DNA of 64,000 bases, from the NCBI RefSeq assembly GCF_019083965.1, contig NZ_JAHRCY010000024.1, positions 1-64,000 of the forward strand. Reading direction: 5' to 3'. The notes under the pieces were generated by a model. The model saw nothing but the letters and a program-made list of their open reading frames with translations. It was not told the DNA's origin and made no database searches. This DNA is from Catellatospora tritici (GTDB lineage Bacteria > Actinomycetota > Actinomycetes > Mycobacteriales > Micromonosporaceae). A program made the translations under genes and the position numbers. Below are positions 33,541 through 41,878 of the stretch, piece by piece. The number at the start of each line of letters is the position of its first letter. Position 1 is the stretch's first letter.

Positions 33541-34752
33541 GTGATCGTTGCGTTGTCGCGTCGGCTCGGGCCGCTGGACGCCGTCGTCATCGGGCTCGGC
33601 TCGATGCTCGGGGCGGGCGTGTTCGTGGTGTGGGGACCCGCGGCGGCCGCCGCCGGGACGGCGCCCGCGCTGCTCGGCGCGCTCGCGCTCGCCGCGCTGG
33701 TGGCGGCGTGCAACGCGACCGGGTCGGCCCGGCTGGCCGCGCGGTATCCCGAGTCCGGCGGCACGTACGTCTACGGGCGCGAGCAGTTGGGCGCGTACAC
33801 CGGGTTCCTGGCCGGGTGGGCGTTCGTCGTCGGCAAGACCGCCAGCTGCGCCGCGATGGCGCTGACCATCGGCTTCTACCTGTGGCCCGCGCACGCCCGG
33901 CCGGTGGCCGCGGCGGCGGTGGTGCTGCTGACCGCGGTCAACGTGCGCGGCGTCGCCAAGACCGCGCTGGCCACCCGCGTCCTGGTCGCGATCACCCTGG
34001 CGGTGCTGGTCGCGGCCGTGGTCGCAGGCCTGACCCACGGGGGTACGGCCGCAGCCGGGTCCACCGGCCCCGCCGACCCGCTGGCCGCCGCGGGCCTGCT
34101 GTTCTTCGCCTTCGCCGGGTACGCCCGGATCGCCACGCTGGGCGAGGAGGTGCGCGACCCGGCCCGCACCATCCCGCGCGCGGTGCGGATCGCGCTCGCG
34201 GTGGTGCTGGTGATCTACGCGGCCGTGGCGCTGACCTGCCTGACCGTGCTGGGCCTGCCGGACCTGGCCAAGTCGACCGCCCCGCTGGCCGAGGTGGTCG
34301 CCCGCTCCGCCCCCGCCCTGGTCCCGGCCGTACGCGCCGGGGCCGCGATCGCCGTGTGCGGCGTGCTGCTGAGCCTGCTCGCCGGGATCGGGCGCACGGT
34401 GCTGGCCATGGGCCGCCGCGCGGACCTGCCGCGACGCCTGGCTGCCGTGCACCCGAAGTTCGAGACGCCCTGGCTGGCCGAGCTGACCGTGGCCGCGATC
34501 GTGGTGGCCGTGGTGTCGCTGGCCGACGTCCGCGGTGCGATCGGCTTCTCCAGCGTGGCGGTGCTGACCTACTACGCGATCACCAACGCGGCCGCGTGGA
34601 CGCTGGGCGGGCCGAAGTCACTGCGGGCGGTGGCGGCCCTGGGTCTGATCGGCTGCATCGTGCTCGCCACGACCCTGCCCGAGCCGACCGTCCTGGCGGG
34701 CGTCGGCATGCTCGTCATCGGCACCATCGCGTACGCCGCCAGCCGCCGCTGA
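33541..34752 (+). CDS. APC-family amino acid permease
   Basis: A 403-residue transporter with about 11-12 hydrophobic helices. The TM1 unwound motif GLGSMLGAGVF (residues 18-28) and the TM2 to TM3 stretch with ESGGTYVYGRE are typical of amino acid/polyamine antiporters and permeases. Substrate unknown. The GTG start has TAGCCT 6 nt upstream and no ribosome site (leaderless pattern). Confidence 0.88.
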   Translation: MIVALSRRLGPLDAVVIGLGSMLGAGVFVVWGPAAAAAGTAPALLGALALAALVAACNATGSARLAARYPESGGTYVYGREQLGAYTGFLAGWAFVVGKTASCAAMALTIGFYLWPAHARPVAAAAVVLLTAVNVRGVAKTALATRVLVAITLAVLVAAVVAGLTHGGTAAAGSTGPADPLAAAGLLFFAFAGYARIATLGEEVRDPARTIPRAVRIALAVVLVIYAAVALTCLTVLGLPDLAKSTAPLAEVVARSAPALVPAVRAGAAIAVCGVLLSLLAGIGRTVLAMGRRADLPRRLAAVHPKFETPWLAELTVAAIVVAVVSLADVRGAIGFSSVAVLTYYAITNAAAWTLGGPKSLRAVAALGLIGCIVLATTLPEPTVLAGVGMLVIGTIAYAASRR

Positions 34753-34799
34753 CGCCCCACCCCCCACGTCCGCCGCCCGCCGAAGTTCCAGGGATTGAG

Positions 34800-34865
34800 G
34801 CTGCACTTTCGGGGAAAGTGCTGGAATCTTGGGCCGCTTACCAGCACTTTCCCCGAAACTGCAGC
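34800..34865. repeat. Family D palindrome, copy 2 (paired form)
   Basis: A 66-bp structure with two 25-bp arms that differ at one base, GCTGCACTTTCGGGG... and ...CCCCGAAACTGCAGC, around a 16-nt loop. Each arm is itself a small palindrome with the GCACTTTCCCCGAAACTGC core, so this is two inverted copies of the sequence found alone at 371-397. Next to the permease 3' end it may also stop transcription. Confidence 0.8.
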
Positions 34866-34872
34866 CGATCAT

Positions 34873-34920
34873 GCGGGTGCGGGTGCGGGTGCGGGTGCGG
34901 GTGCGGGTGCTGGTGCGGGT
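34873..34920. repeat. Hexanucleotide GCGGGT microsatellite
   Basis: Eight tandem GCGGGT units (one with a C-to-T change, GCTGGT) lie in the intergenic gap between converging genes, directly after family D copy 2. Confidence 0.95.
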
Positions 34921-34980
34921 GTGGGAGGGGGCGCGGGCAGCGTGTGGGTGGGGGTGCGGTGGGGTTGATCGGCTGGTGGG

Positions 34981-35826
34981 TCAGGCGGTGGTGACCGCGG
35001 CGATCCGGGTACCGGCGGGGATGGTGCCGGAGGCGATGCGGGCGTAGAGGCCCGCGAGCATCTTGCCGGTGTAGATCGGGTCGGGGCGGTAGCCGTGTCG
35101 CTGCGTGAAGTCCTCGCAGAAGGCGAGCAGGTCGGGCGGGGTCTTGGCGTAGCCGCCGAAGTGGTGGTCCAGGTCGAGACGCCAGTTCGTGGTCGGGGCG
35201 CCCCAGGTGTCGGTCTGTAGGCGGGTCACCTCGTCGGCGAGGAAGGCCGCGCCCTTGAGGACGGCGAAGCCGAGGGCGGTGGCGCCGGGCGGCAGGCCAC
35301 CGGCGAGTCCGGCCAGGGTGCCGCCGGTGCCGACGGGGCAGCAGAGCAGGTCGTACTCGAAGTCGAGTTCGGCGGGCAGTTCGGCGCAGCCGCGCACCGC
35401 CAGCGCGTTGCTGCCGCCCTCGGGCAGTACGTAGCAGTCGCCGAACTGTTCGCGCAGCGCTGTCAGGACCGGTTCGGTGTGCTTGCGGCGGTACGTGTCG
35501 CGGTCGAGGTAGGTCAGGCGCATGCCCTGCGCGGTGGCGTAGGCCAGGCTCGGGTTGAGCGGCTGGTACGGCTCGCCGCGGACCACCCCGACAGTGGCGA
35601 ACCCATGCCGCCGCCCAGCCGCCGCGACCGCGCGCAGGTGGTTGGAGTACGCCCCGCCGAACGTGAGCAGCGTCCGATGCCCGTGCTCCCGGGCCGCCAC
35701 CAGGTTGTACTTCAGCTTCCGCAGCTTGTTGCCGGGCAGTTCGGGGTCGGTGAGATCGTCCCGGCACAGCCACAGCGCGACGCCGTGGTCGGCCAGCCGC
35801 TCGTCCCGCACGACGTCCAACCGCAC
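34981..35826 (-). CDS. D-cysteine desulfhydrase / ACC deaminase-like PLP enzyme
   Basis: A 281-residue PLP fold-type II enzyme. The PLP lysine lies in PGNKLRKLKYNL, followed by LLTFGGAYSNHLRA with the Ser-Asn-His cofactor contact, and the phosphate-binding loop GTGGTLAG. Family members open aminocyclopropane carboxylate or remove sulfide from D-cysteine; active-site residues that separate these were not decisive to my eye. Start GTG at 35826 is chosen because AGGAGG lies 5 nt upstream. Slightly short at the N-terminus compared with relatives. Confidence 0.85.
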   Translation of the reverse strand: MRLDVVRDERLADHGVALWLCRDDLTDPELPGNKLRKLKYNLVAAREHGHRTLLTFGGAYSNHLRAVAAAGRRHGFATVGVVRGEPYQPLNPSLAYATAQGMRLTYLDRDTYRRKHTEPVLTALREQFGDCYVLPEGGSNALAVRGCAELPAELDFEYDLLCCPVGTGGTLAGLAGGLPPGATALGFAVLKGAAFLADEVTRLQTDTWGAPTTNWRLDLDHHFGGYAKTPPDLLAFCEDFTQRHGYRPDPIYTGKMLAGLYARIASGTIPAGTRIAAVTTA

Positions 35827-35860
35827 CGGCCCCTCCTCGCTCCGCGTCCGCACCCCGTTT

Positions 35861-35909
35861 GGAATGGGCCCTTCCACAACGTAATGCGAGTGGAAGGGCC
35901 CCTTCCTAA
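35861..35909. repeat. Family A palindromic repeat, copy 4
   Basis: A 49-bp copy with two well-kept halves, GGAATGGGCCCTTCC and GGAAGGGCCCCTTCC, and the spacer ACAACGTAATGCGAGT. It lies about 35 bp upstream of the PLP enzyme start, the promoter side of that gene. Confidence 0.85.
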
Positions 35910-35918
35910 CCGCCGGAG

Positions 35919-35987
35919 GCGCACCCCGCACCCCGCACCCCGCCCGCCGCCCGCCGCCCGCCGCCCGCCGCGCGGTGCGGGGTGCGC
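35919..35987 (-). terminator. Inverted repeat enclosing a CCGCCCG tract
   Basis: Perfect 14-bp arms (GCGCACCCCGCACC and GGTGCGGGGTGCGC) flank about 40 bp of tandem CCGCCCG. It lies 42 bp after the stop of the aldolase gene on the minus strand, so it probably ends the amino-sugar operon transcript. Confidence 0.6.
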
Positions 35988-36029
35988 GTGTGCGGCTGCG
36001 CGTGGGTGGGTGCGTGTGGGTGGGGCGCG

Positions 36030-36875
36030 TTACAGGAGGGTGAGGAAGTGGCGGACCGTGGCGGCCATGGCGGTGCGGGCGGGAGCGAGGTACCTGCGGG
36101 GGTCGACCAGTTTCGGATCGGCGGACAGGACCTCGCGGATGGCGCCGGTGGCGGCGATGTTGAGCGCCGTACCGATGTTGACCTTCACGAGGCCGCCGGA
36201 CACGGCGCGGCGCAGCTCGTCGTCGCCGACGCCGGACGAGCCGTGCAGCACCAGCGGCACCGCGACGGCGGCCCGCAGGGCGGCGATCAGATCGTGGTCG
36301 AGGGCCGCGTCGCGGCTGGTCATCGCGTGGGAAGAGCCGACCGCGACGGCGAGCGCGTCCACGCCGGTCGCCCCGACGTAGTCGACCGCCTCGGCCGGAT
36401 CGGTCCGGGCGCCGGGCGCGTGCGCGCCCAGTGGCGACGCCCCGTCCTTGCCGCCGACTGTGCCCAGTTCGCTCTCCAGCCACAGCCCGTGCTCGTGCGC
36501 GAACTCGGCGGCCGCGCGCGTGGCGGCCACGTTGTCGGCGTACGGCAGCGTCGAGGCGTCGAACATCACCGACGAGAAGCCGTGCCGGGGCGCCTGGCGC
36601 AGCAGCTCGACCGACTCGACGTGGTCGAGGTGCAGCGCCACGTCCACCTCGGCCTCCTCGGCCACAGCGCGGGCGGCCGCGGCGATCGGGCCGAGCCGTC
36701 CGCCGTGGAACTTCACCGCGTTCTCGCTGATCTGCAGGATCACCGGGCGTCCGGCGGCGGTGGCTCCGGCGGTGATCGCCTCGGCGTGCTCCAGGGTGAT
36801 CACGTTGAACGCGGCCACGCCGGTGCCGCGCGCGGCGGCGTCGGCGACCAGCTTTCCGGTGGGTACGAGTGCCAT
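36030..36875 (-). CDS. Class II ketose-bisphosphate aldolase (KbaY/GatY type)
   Basis: A 281-residue zinc aldolase. Zinc and catalytic residues fall in ALHLDHVES (D-H) and LVLHGSSGV (His), with the phosphate-binding NIGTAL and the ELGTVGG segment. Length and context point to a tagatose-bisphosphate rather than a glycolytic fructose-bisphosphate aldolase. ATG overlaps the nagA stop (TGATG). It is the last gene of a four-gene operon. Confidence 0.88.
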   Translation of the reverse strand: MALVPTGKLVADAAARGTGVAAFNVITLEHAEAITAGATAAGRPVILQISENAVKFHGGRLGPIAAAARAVAEEAEVDVALHLDHVESVELLRQAPRHGFSSVMFDASTLPYADNVAATRAAAEFAHEHGLWLESELGTVGGKDGASPLGAHAPGARTDPAEAVDYVGATGVDALAVAVGSSHAMTSRDAALDHDLIAALRAAVAVPLVLHGSSGVGDDELRRAVSGGLVKVNIGTALNIAATGAIREVLSADPKLVDPRRYLAPARTAMAATVRHFLTLL

Positions 36876-37966
36876 CAGACCCACGCCCCCGCGCGCAGCA
36901 CCCGGGTGACGGTCAGGTCGCCGTCGAGCAGCACCGCGTCGGCGCGCAGGCCGGGGCGCAGCGCGCCGACCTCGGCGTCGAGGCCGACGGCGCGGGCCGG
37001 GGTGGTGGCCGCCATCCGGGCGGCTTCGACCAGCGGCAGCCCGGCGCCGACGGCGCGGCGTACCGCGGCGTCCATGGTCAGGGTGCTGCCCGCGATGCTG
37101 CCATCGCGGGCCAGCCGGGCGACGCGGTCGGCGACCACGACGGTCTGGCCGCCGAGGTCGTACTCGCCGTCGGCCATGCCGGTGGCCGACATCGCGTCGG
37201 TGATCAGGGCGGCGCGGTCCGCGCCGGTGGTGTGCGCGACCAGGCGCAGTGCCCCGTCGTGCAGGTGTACGCCGTCGGCGATCACCTCGCAGACCACGGT
37301 CGGGGAGTCGAGCAGGGCCGCGATCGGGCCGGGTTCGCGGTGGTGCAGTGGCCGCATGCCGTTGAACAGGTGCGTGGCGACCGTCGCGCCCGCCGCGACC
37401 GCGGCCATGACCTGCTCGTACGACGCGTCGGTGTGCCCGACCGCCGCGACGACCCCGTGCGCGGTCATCTTCTCGATCGCGTCGAGTGCTCCGTCGCGCT
37501 CGGGCGCGATGGTGACCATGCGCAGCACGCCCTGACCCAGCTTGAGCAGCTCGTCCAGCTCCTCGGGCGCCGGGTCGCGCAGGAACTCGGGGTTCTGCGC
37601 CCCGCACCGCGCGTGCGACAGCCACGGCCCCTCGAAGTGGACCCCGGCCAGCACGCCCTCGGCCACCAGCGGCGCGTACGCCGCCAGTGCGGCCCGCATC
37701 AGTACGACCGGTGAGGACACCAGGCTGGCCAGCAGCGTGGTGGTGCCGTGGCCGAGGTGGAACGCGGCCGCGGCGCGGGCCTGCTCGGCGTCACCGGTGG
37801 TGAAGGTGTGCCCGCCGCCGCCGTGGTTGTGGATGTCCACGAAGCCGGGCAGCACCCAGCGGTCCTCGGCCGGTCCCGGCTCGATCGCGGCGATCCGGTC
37901 GCCCGCGACGGCCAGGGTGCCTGCGACGACGCCGTCGGGGGTGACGATCCGTCCGGACAGGTTCAC
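36875..37966 (-). CDS. nagA: N-acetylglucosamine/galactosamine-6-phosphate deacetylase
   Basis: A 363-residue amidohydrolase that removes acetate from amino-sugar 6-phosphates in the cytoplasm. Metal and catalytic motifs are VDIHNHGGGG, HFEGPWLS (Glu), VGHTDAS, ATHLFNGM, and the catalytic Asp in ITDAMSATG. GTG start overlaps the kinase stop by 4 nt (GTGA). Whether it prefers GlcNAc-6-P or GalNAc-6-P is open; the neighbouring aldolase and SIS protein favour an Aga-type galactosamine route. Confidence 0.92.
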   Translation of the reverse strand: MNLSGRIVTPDGVVAGTLAVAGDRIAAIEPGPAEDRWVLPGFVDIHNHGGGGHTFTTGDAEQARAAAAFHLGHGTTTLLASLVSSPVVLMRAALAAYAPLVAEGVLAGVHFEGPWLSHARCGAQNPEFLRDPAPEELDELLKLGQGVLRMVTIAPERDGALDAIEKMTAHGVVAAVGHTDASYEQVMAAVAAGATVATHLFNGMRPLHHREPGPIAALLDSPTVVCEVIADGVHLHDGALRLVAHTTGADRAALITDAMSATGMADGEYDLGGQTVVVADRVARLARDGSIAGSTLTMDAAVRRAVGAGLPLVEAARMAATTPARAVGLDAEVGALRPGLRADAVLLDGDLTVTRVLRAGAWV

Positions 37967-38970
37967 GCCTTCTCCTCGATTCGCTCGTCGACGGCGTCGG
38001 GATCCACGCTGTGCTTGCCGCTGCCGACCAGGTCCAGGGCCATCAGGGCGGCGCCGAGGCTGCCCGCCTCGTCGCCGAGCTGCGCGCGCACGATCTCGGG
38101 CAGCCGGTGGAAGGTGACCTTCGCGGCCAGCGCCGCGCGCAGCGGGGCGAGCAGGGTCTCGCCCGACTCGGCCAGGCCGCCGCCGATGATGACCAGCTCG
38201 GGGTCGTACAGGGCCTGGCCGGTGAGCAGGCCGTCGGCGAGGGCGTCGACGGTCTCGGCCCACACCTGGTCGGCGTGCGGGTCGGTGCCCAGGCGCGCGG
38301 CGACCTCGGCGGCGGTGGCGGCGGTGCCGGTCAGCTCGGTGTAGCGGTGCTGCACGGCGCGGGCCGAGGCGACGATCTCCAGGCAGCCGCGTAGGCCGCA
38401 GCCGCAGACCGGGCCCTGCGGGCGGACCACGATGTGGCCGATCTCCCCGGCGGCGCCGTGCGCGCCGGACAGGACCGCGCCGTCGATGACGTGGGCGGCG
38501 GCGATGCCGGTGCCGATGGGCAGCACGAGCACGTGGCGGCGGCCGCGTCCGGCACCGAGCCGGGCTTCGGCCATACCCCCGGCGCGCACGTCGTGGCCCA
38601 CGGCCGTGGGCAGGCCGGTGTGCTCGACCAGCGCGTCGCGCAGCGGCACGTCGCGAAAGCCCACGTTGGCCGACCAGCGGGCCACGCCCGCCTGCTCGTC
38701 GACGATGCCGGGCACGACGACGCCCGCCGCGATCGGGCGCCAGCCCTGCGCGCGGGCGGTGGCCGCGAGCCCGGCGGCGATGTCGAGGATGGTCCGCAGT
38801 ACGGCCTGCGGGCCGCGCTCGGCGCCGGTGGCGTGCCGTTCGGTGTGGCGCACCCGGTGCTCGGTGTCGACCAGGGCGCACTTGATGCCGGTGCCGCCGA
38901 CGTCGATCGAGACGACGACGTCGGTGCCGCCGGTGGCGACCTTCTTCCTCGTGCGGCCCGGCGCGGTCAC
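37963..38970 (-). CDS. ROK family sugar kinase
   Basis: A 335-residue kinase. The ATP-binding DVGGTGIKCALVD is near the N-terminus (about residues 22-34), the catalytic Asp lies in GHDVRAG, and the ROK zinc motif CGCGLRGCLE is intact with an upstream GHIVV. Probably phosphorylates GlcNAc or GalNAc, feeding nagA. Start GTG overlaps the SIS gene stop by 4 nt (GTGA). Confidence 0.92.
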   Translation of the reverse strand: MTAPGRTRKKVATGGTDVVVSIDVGGTGIKCALVDTEHRVRHTERHATGAERGPQAVLRTILDIAAGLAATARAQGWRPIAAGVVVPGIVDEQAGVARWSANVGFRDVPLRDALVEHTGLPTAVGHDVRAGGMAEARLGAGRGRRHVLVLPIGTGIAAAHVIDGAVLSGAHGAAGEIGHIVVRPQGPVCGCGLRGCLEIVASARAVQHRYTELTGTAATAAEVAARLGTDPHADQVWAETVDALADGLLTGQALYDPELVIIGGGLAESGETLLAPLRAALAAKVTFHRLPEIVRAQLGDEAGSLGAALMALDLVGSGKHSVDPDAVDERIEEKA

Positions 38971-39842
38971 GGCAGGATCACCGAACGGGTCAGGTGCCGG
39001 GGCGCGTCGGGGTTCAGGCCCTTGTGCTCGGCCAGAGCGACGGCGAACCGCTGCGCGACGACCAGGTGCGCCATCGGGTCCAGCTCCGGCGCGTGTACGA
39101 ACGCAGCCCCGGTCGCCGCCACGTCGTCGCGCAGCCCCGCCGGGACCTCGCCGAACGCCCACACGGCACGCCCGGTGGTGCTGATCGAGATGGGACCGTG
39201 CCGGAAGTCCATCGCCGGGTACGCCTCGGTCCAGAACGTGGCCGCCTCGCGGCACTTGAGCGCCGCCTCCTGCGCCAGACCGTTGGTCCAGCCCCGGCCG
39301 ACGAAGGTGACCTGCTCGATCGCGGCCGGGTCCAGCGGCAGCGGCAGCGCCAGGGCGCGTCGCGCGTCGGCGGCGGCCGCGGTCAGGTCCTCGCCGAGCG
39401 AGGCGCGCAGCAGCGCGAGCGCGCTGGTGGCGAAGCGGGTCTGCACGACGGAGCGCTCGTCGGCCCACGGCAGCGCGATCACGTCGCGGGCCAGGGTGAC
39501 GGCCGGGGTGTCCACGTCGCCGACCAGCACGGTGCTGCGGGCACCGGCGGTCTTGAGGATGTCGAGGACCTCGGTGGTGGTGCCGGAGCGGGTGATCGCG
39601 ATGATGCGGTCGTATGGCCGCCCGATCGGGAACTCGGAACCGGCGAAGGCGTCGGTCTCGCCCTGCCCGGCGGCTTCGCGCAGGTTGGCGTACGCCATGG
39701 CCATGAACCAGGACGTGCCGCAGCCCACCACCGCGACGCGCTCGCCGGGTCGGGGCAGGGCCGCCGCCGCGTCGCCTGCCGCGTCTGCCGCGCGGAGCCA
39801 CAGGTCGGGTTGGCTGACTATCTCCTCGGCGACGTACGACAT
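38967..39842 (-). CDS. SIS-domain amino-sugar isomerase/deaminase (AgaS-like)
   Basis: A 291-residue protein with two sugar-isomerase domains: the first with GCGTSWFMA and ITRSGTTTEVL, the second with GRGWTNGLAQE and CREAATFWTEA. It resembles the isomerase half of GlmS and AgaS-type deaminases, which would convert galactosamine- or glucosamine-6-phosphate to a keto sugar and ammonia. First gene of the operon. ATG at 39842 has GGGAG 5 nt upstream. Confidence 0.85.
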   Translation of the reverse strand: MSYVAEEIVSQPDLWLRAADAAGDAAAALPRPGERVAVVGCGTSWFMAMAYANLREAAGQGETDAFAGSEFPIGRPYDRIIAITRSGTTTEVLDILKTAGARSTVLVGDVDTPAVTLARDVIALPWADERSVVQTRFATSALALLRASLGEDLTAAAADARRALALPLPLDPAAIEQVTFVGRGWTNGLAQEAALKCREAATFWTEAYPAMDFRHGPISISTTGRAVWAFGEVPAGLRDDVAATGAAFVHAPELDPMAHLVVAQRFAVALAEHKGLNPDAPRHLTRSVILP

Positions 39843-39849
39843 CGGCACT

Positions 39850-40025
39850 CCCAACGCGCTCTGCTGCGCAGATCAGTTCGAAAGTCAGGGTTTTCGCGCG
39901 CTATTCTGCGCGACGGGTCCCCGGATGGCAACCTGAGCATCACATACGCGCAGCACACCGCGTTGCATGGGCCGGTTTCGCGCACTAGTGTGCACGCATC
40001 TGCTCACAAACGCGCATACGGAGGA
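39850..40025. promoter_or_regulatory. Divergent promoter region with candidate DeoR operators
   Basis: The region between the operon and its divergent regulator repeats a CGCGCA-centred motif: TTCGCGCGCTATTCTGCGCGA (39894-39914), ACATACGCGCAGCAC (39942-39956), TTTCGCGCACTAGTGTGCAC (about 39976-39995) and AAACGCGCATACGG (about 40008-40021). Several are imperfect palindromes, as expected for a DeoR/GlpR operator set. Assignment is by position and pattern only. Confidence 0.45.
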
Positions 40026-40028
40026 TCG

Positions 40029-40814
40029 GTGGACCGGTACGCCCGCTGGAACGCGCTGCTGGAACTGCTCACCGACTCCGGACGGATCAGCGTCGAGGAC
40101 GCCGCTGAGCGGCTCGACGTCTCGCAGGCCACCATCCGCCGTGACTTCGACCAGCTCGCCCAGCAGCAGATGATCACGCGTACCCGGGGCGGCGCGGTGG
40201 CCAGCGGCGTCTCGTACGACCTGCCGCTGCGTTACAAGACGGCCAAGCACTCCGCCGAGAAGCAGCGCATCGGCGCGGCCGCGGCGGCGCTGGTCAACCC
40301 GGGCATGGTGGTGGGCCTCAACGGCGGCACCACCACCACCGAGGTCGCCCGCGCCCTGGCAGTACGCCCCGAGCTCAACTCGATCTCCGATGGCGCGCAG
40401 CTGACCGTGGTCACCAACGCGCTCAACATCGCCAACGAGCTGCTGGTCCGCTCCCGGATGAAGATCGTGGTGACCGGCGGCGTGGTCCGGCCCCAGTCGT
40501 TCGAGCTGGTCGGGCCGCTCGGTGGCGGCATTCTGCGCGAGGTGACCCTCGACCTGGTGCTCCTCGGCGTCGACGCGATCGACGTGACGCTGGGTGCGGC
40601 CGCCCACCACGAGGGCGAGGCCGCGATGAACTCGCTGATGGTCGCACGGGCCAAGCGCGTGGCGATCATCGCCGACTCGTCCAAGTTGGGCAGTCACGCC
40701 TTCGCCCGGATCTGCCCGGTGGAGCGCATCGAGACCCTGATCACGGACTCGAACGCGGACCCGGTCGTGGTGGACACGTTCCGGCAGGCCGGACTCCAGG
40801 TCGTCGTCGCGTGA
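40029..40814 (+). CDS. DeoR/GlpR family transcriptional regulator
   Basis: A 261-residue regulator. The helix-turn-helix is residues about 16-42 (ISVEDAAERLDVSQATIRRD), and the C-terminal sugar-phosphate-sensing domain has LNGGTTTTEVARAL, TNALNIANELL and GADxID-like GVDAIDV. Start GTG has GGAGG 4 nt upstream. Divergent from the amino-sugar operon, so a repressor that releases on amino-sugar phosphates is likely (AgaR-like). Confidence 0.92.
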   Translation: MDRYARWNALLELLTDSGRISVEDAAERLDVSQATIRRDFDQLAQQQMITRTRGGAVASGVSYDLPLRYKTAKHSAEKQRIGAAAAALVNPGMVVGLNGGTTTTEVARALAVRPELNSISDGAQLTVVTNALNIANELLVRSRMKIVVTGGVVRPQSFELVGPLGGGILREVTLDLVLLGVDAIDVTLGAAAHHEGEAAMNSLMVARAKRVAIIADSSKLGSHAFARICPVERIETLITDSNADPVVVDTFRQAGLQVVVA

Positions 40815-40894
40815 AGATTTGGTGTTGGGGTGCGGCGAGGCGACTGCATACCCCGTAGGGTGCGGTGGTCACTGATGACATCTAGGAGGTCCCC

Positions 40895-41878
40895 GTGACC
40901 GCTGTCTTGGAGATCCAAGGCTTGCGCAAGACGTACCGAGCCCGGGGTGGCCCAAGACGGGCGCTGGACGGCTTCGAGATGTACGTGGAAGCCGGCCAGG
41001 TGCACGGCTTCCTCGGCCCGAACGGCTCCGGCAAGACGACCACGCTGCGCACCCTGCTCGGCCTGATCCGGCCCGACAGCGGCGACATGCGCCTGCTCGG
41101 CCACCAGGTCCCGCAGGCGCTGCCCCAGGTCATCGGTCAGGTCGGCGCGATCGTGGAGAGCCCCCAGTTCTTCCCGCACTTCAGCGCGAACGACACCCTG
41201 TCGCTGCTGGCCGACGCGGGCAACCTGCCGCAGGCCCGGGTCGACTGGGCGCTGGAGCTGGTCGGCCTGCGCGACCGCGCCAAGGAGCGGGTCAAGACCT
41301 ACTCCCTGGGTATGAAGCAGCGCCTGGCCGTCGCCTCCGCCCTGCTCAAGCAGCCCAAGCTGCTGATCCTCGACGAGCCCGCCAACGGCCTGGACCCGGG
41401 CGGCATCCGGGAGATGCGCGACATGATGGCCGCGCTGTCGGCGGGCGGCATGACCGTCATGCTGTCCAGCCACATCCTGGGCGAGATCCAGCTGATCTGC
41501 GACAGCGTCACCATCATCTCGCTGGGCCGTCGAGTCGCCTACGGGCCGGTGGCCGAGGTGCTGCAGGCCCACTCGACCAACCAGGTGCGGGTGCGTCTGG
41601 AGGCCGTCTCGGATCTGGCCTCCGCCGCGGCGGTGCTGAGCGGCGCGGGTATGAGCGTGCAGACCAACCCCGACCACCTGCTGCTGTCGAACGTGGACAA
41701 GCCCGCGTTGGTGTCGCGGCTGCTGGCCGAGCGCCAGCTCTACGTCAGCGAGCTGGCGCCGCTCTCGGCCGACCTCGAGGACGTGTTCCTGGAGCTGACC
41801 GGCACCGCCCCGGTGCCCGGCCAGGCCCGGCAGGTCGACAACAGTGTGAAGCCCGAGCAGAACGGGGTCGCGGCATGA
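40895..41878 (+). CDS. ABC-2 exporter ATP-binding protein
   Basis: A 327-residue ATPase. Walker A is GPNGSGKTT, the signature YSLGMKQRLAVA, Walker B LLILDEPANGLDPGG, with SSHILGE as the H-loop. The C-terminal segment (about 90 residues) is the regulatory tail common in drug or antimicrobial-peptide resistance exporters. GTG start has AGGAGG 5 nt upstream. Stop overlaps the permease start (ATGA). Confidence 0.93.
   Translation: MTAVLEIQGLRKTYRARGGPRRALDGFEMYVEAGQVHGFLGPNGSGKTTTLRTLLGLIRPDSGDMRLLGHQVPQALPQVIGQVGAIVESPQFFPHFSANDTLSLLADAGNLPQARVDWALELVGLRDRAKERVKTYSLGMKQRLAVASALLKQPKLLILDEPANGLDPGGIREMRDMMAALSAGGMTVMLSSHILGEIQLICDSVTIISLGRRVAYGPVAEVLQAHSTNQVRVRLEAVSDLASAAAVLSGAGMSVQTNPDHLLLSNVDKPALVSRLLAERQLYVSELAPLSADLEDVFLELTGTAPVPGQARQVDNSVKPEQNGVAA

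Noticed and set aside
34873..34920. Telomere-like or functional hexamer array
   Set aside because: Eight GCGGGT units in the middle of a chromosome between converging genes look like an ordinary microsatellite.
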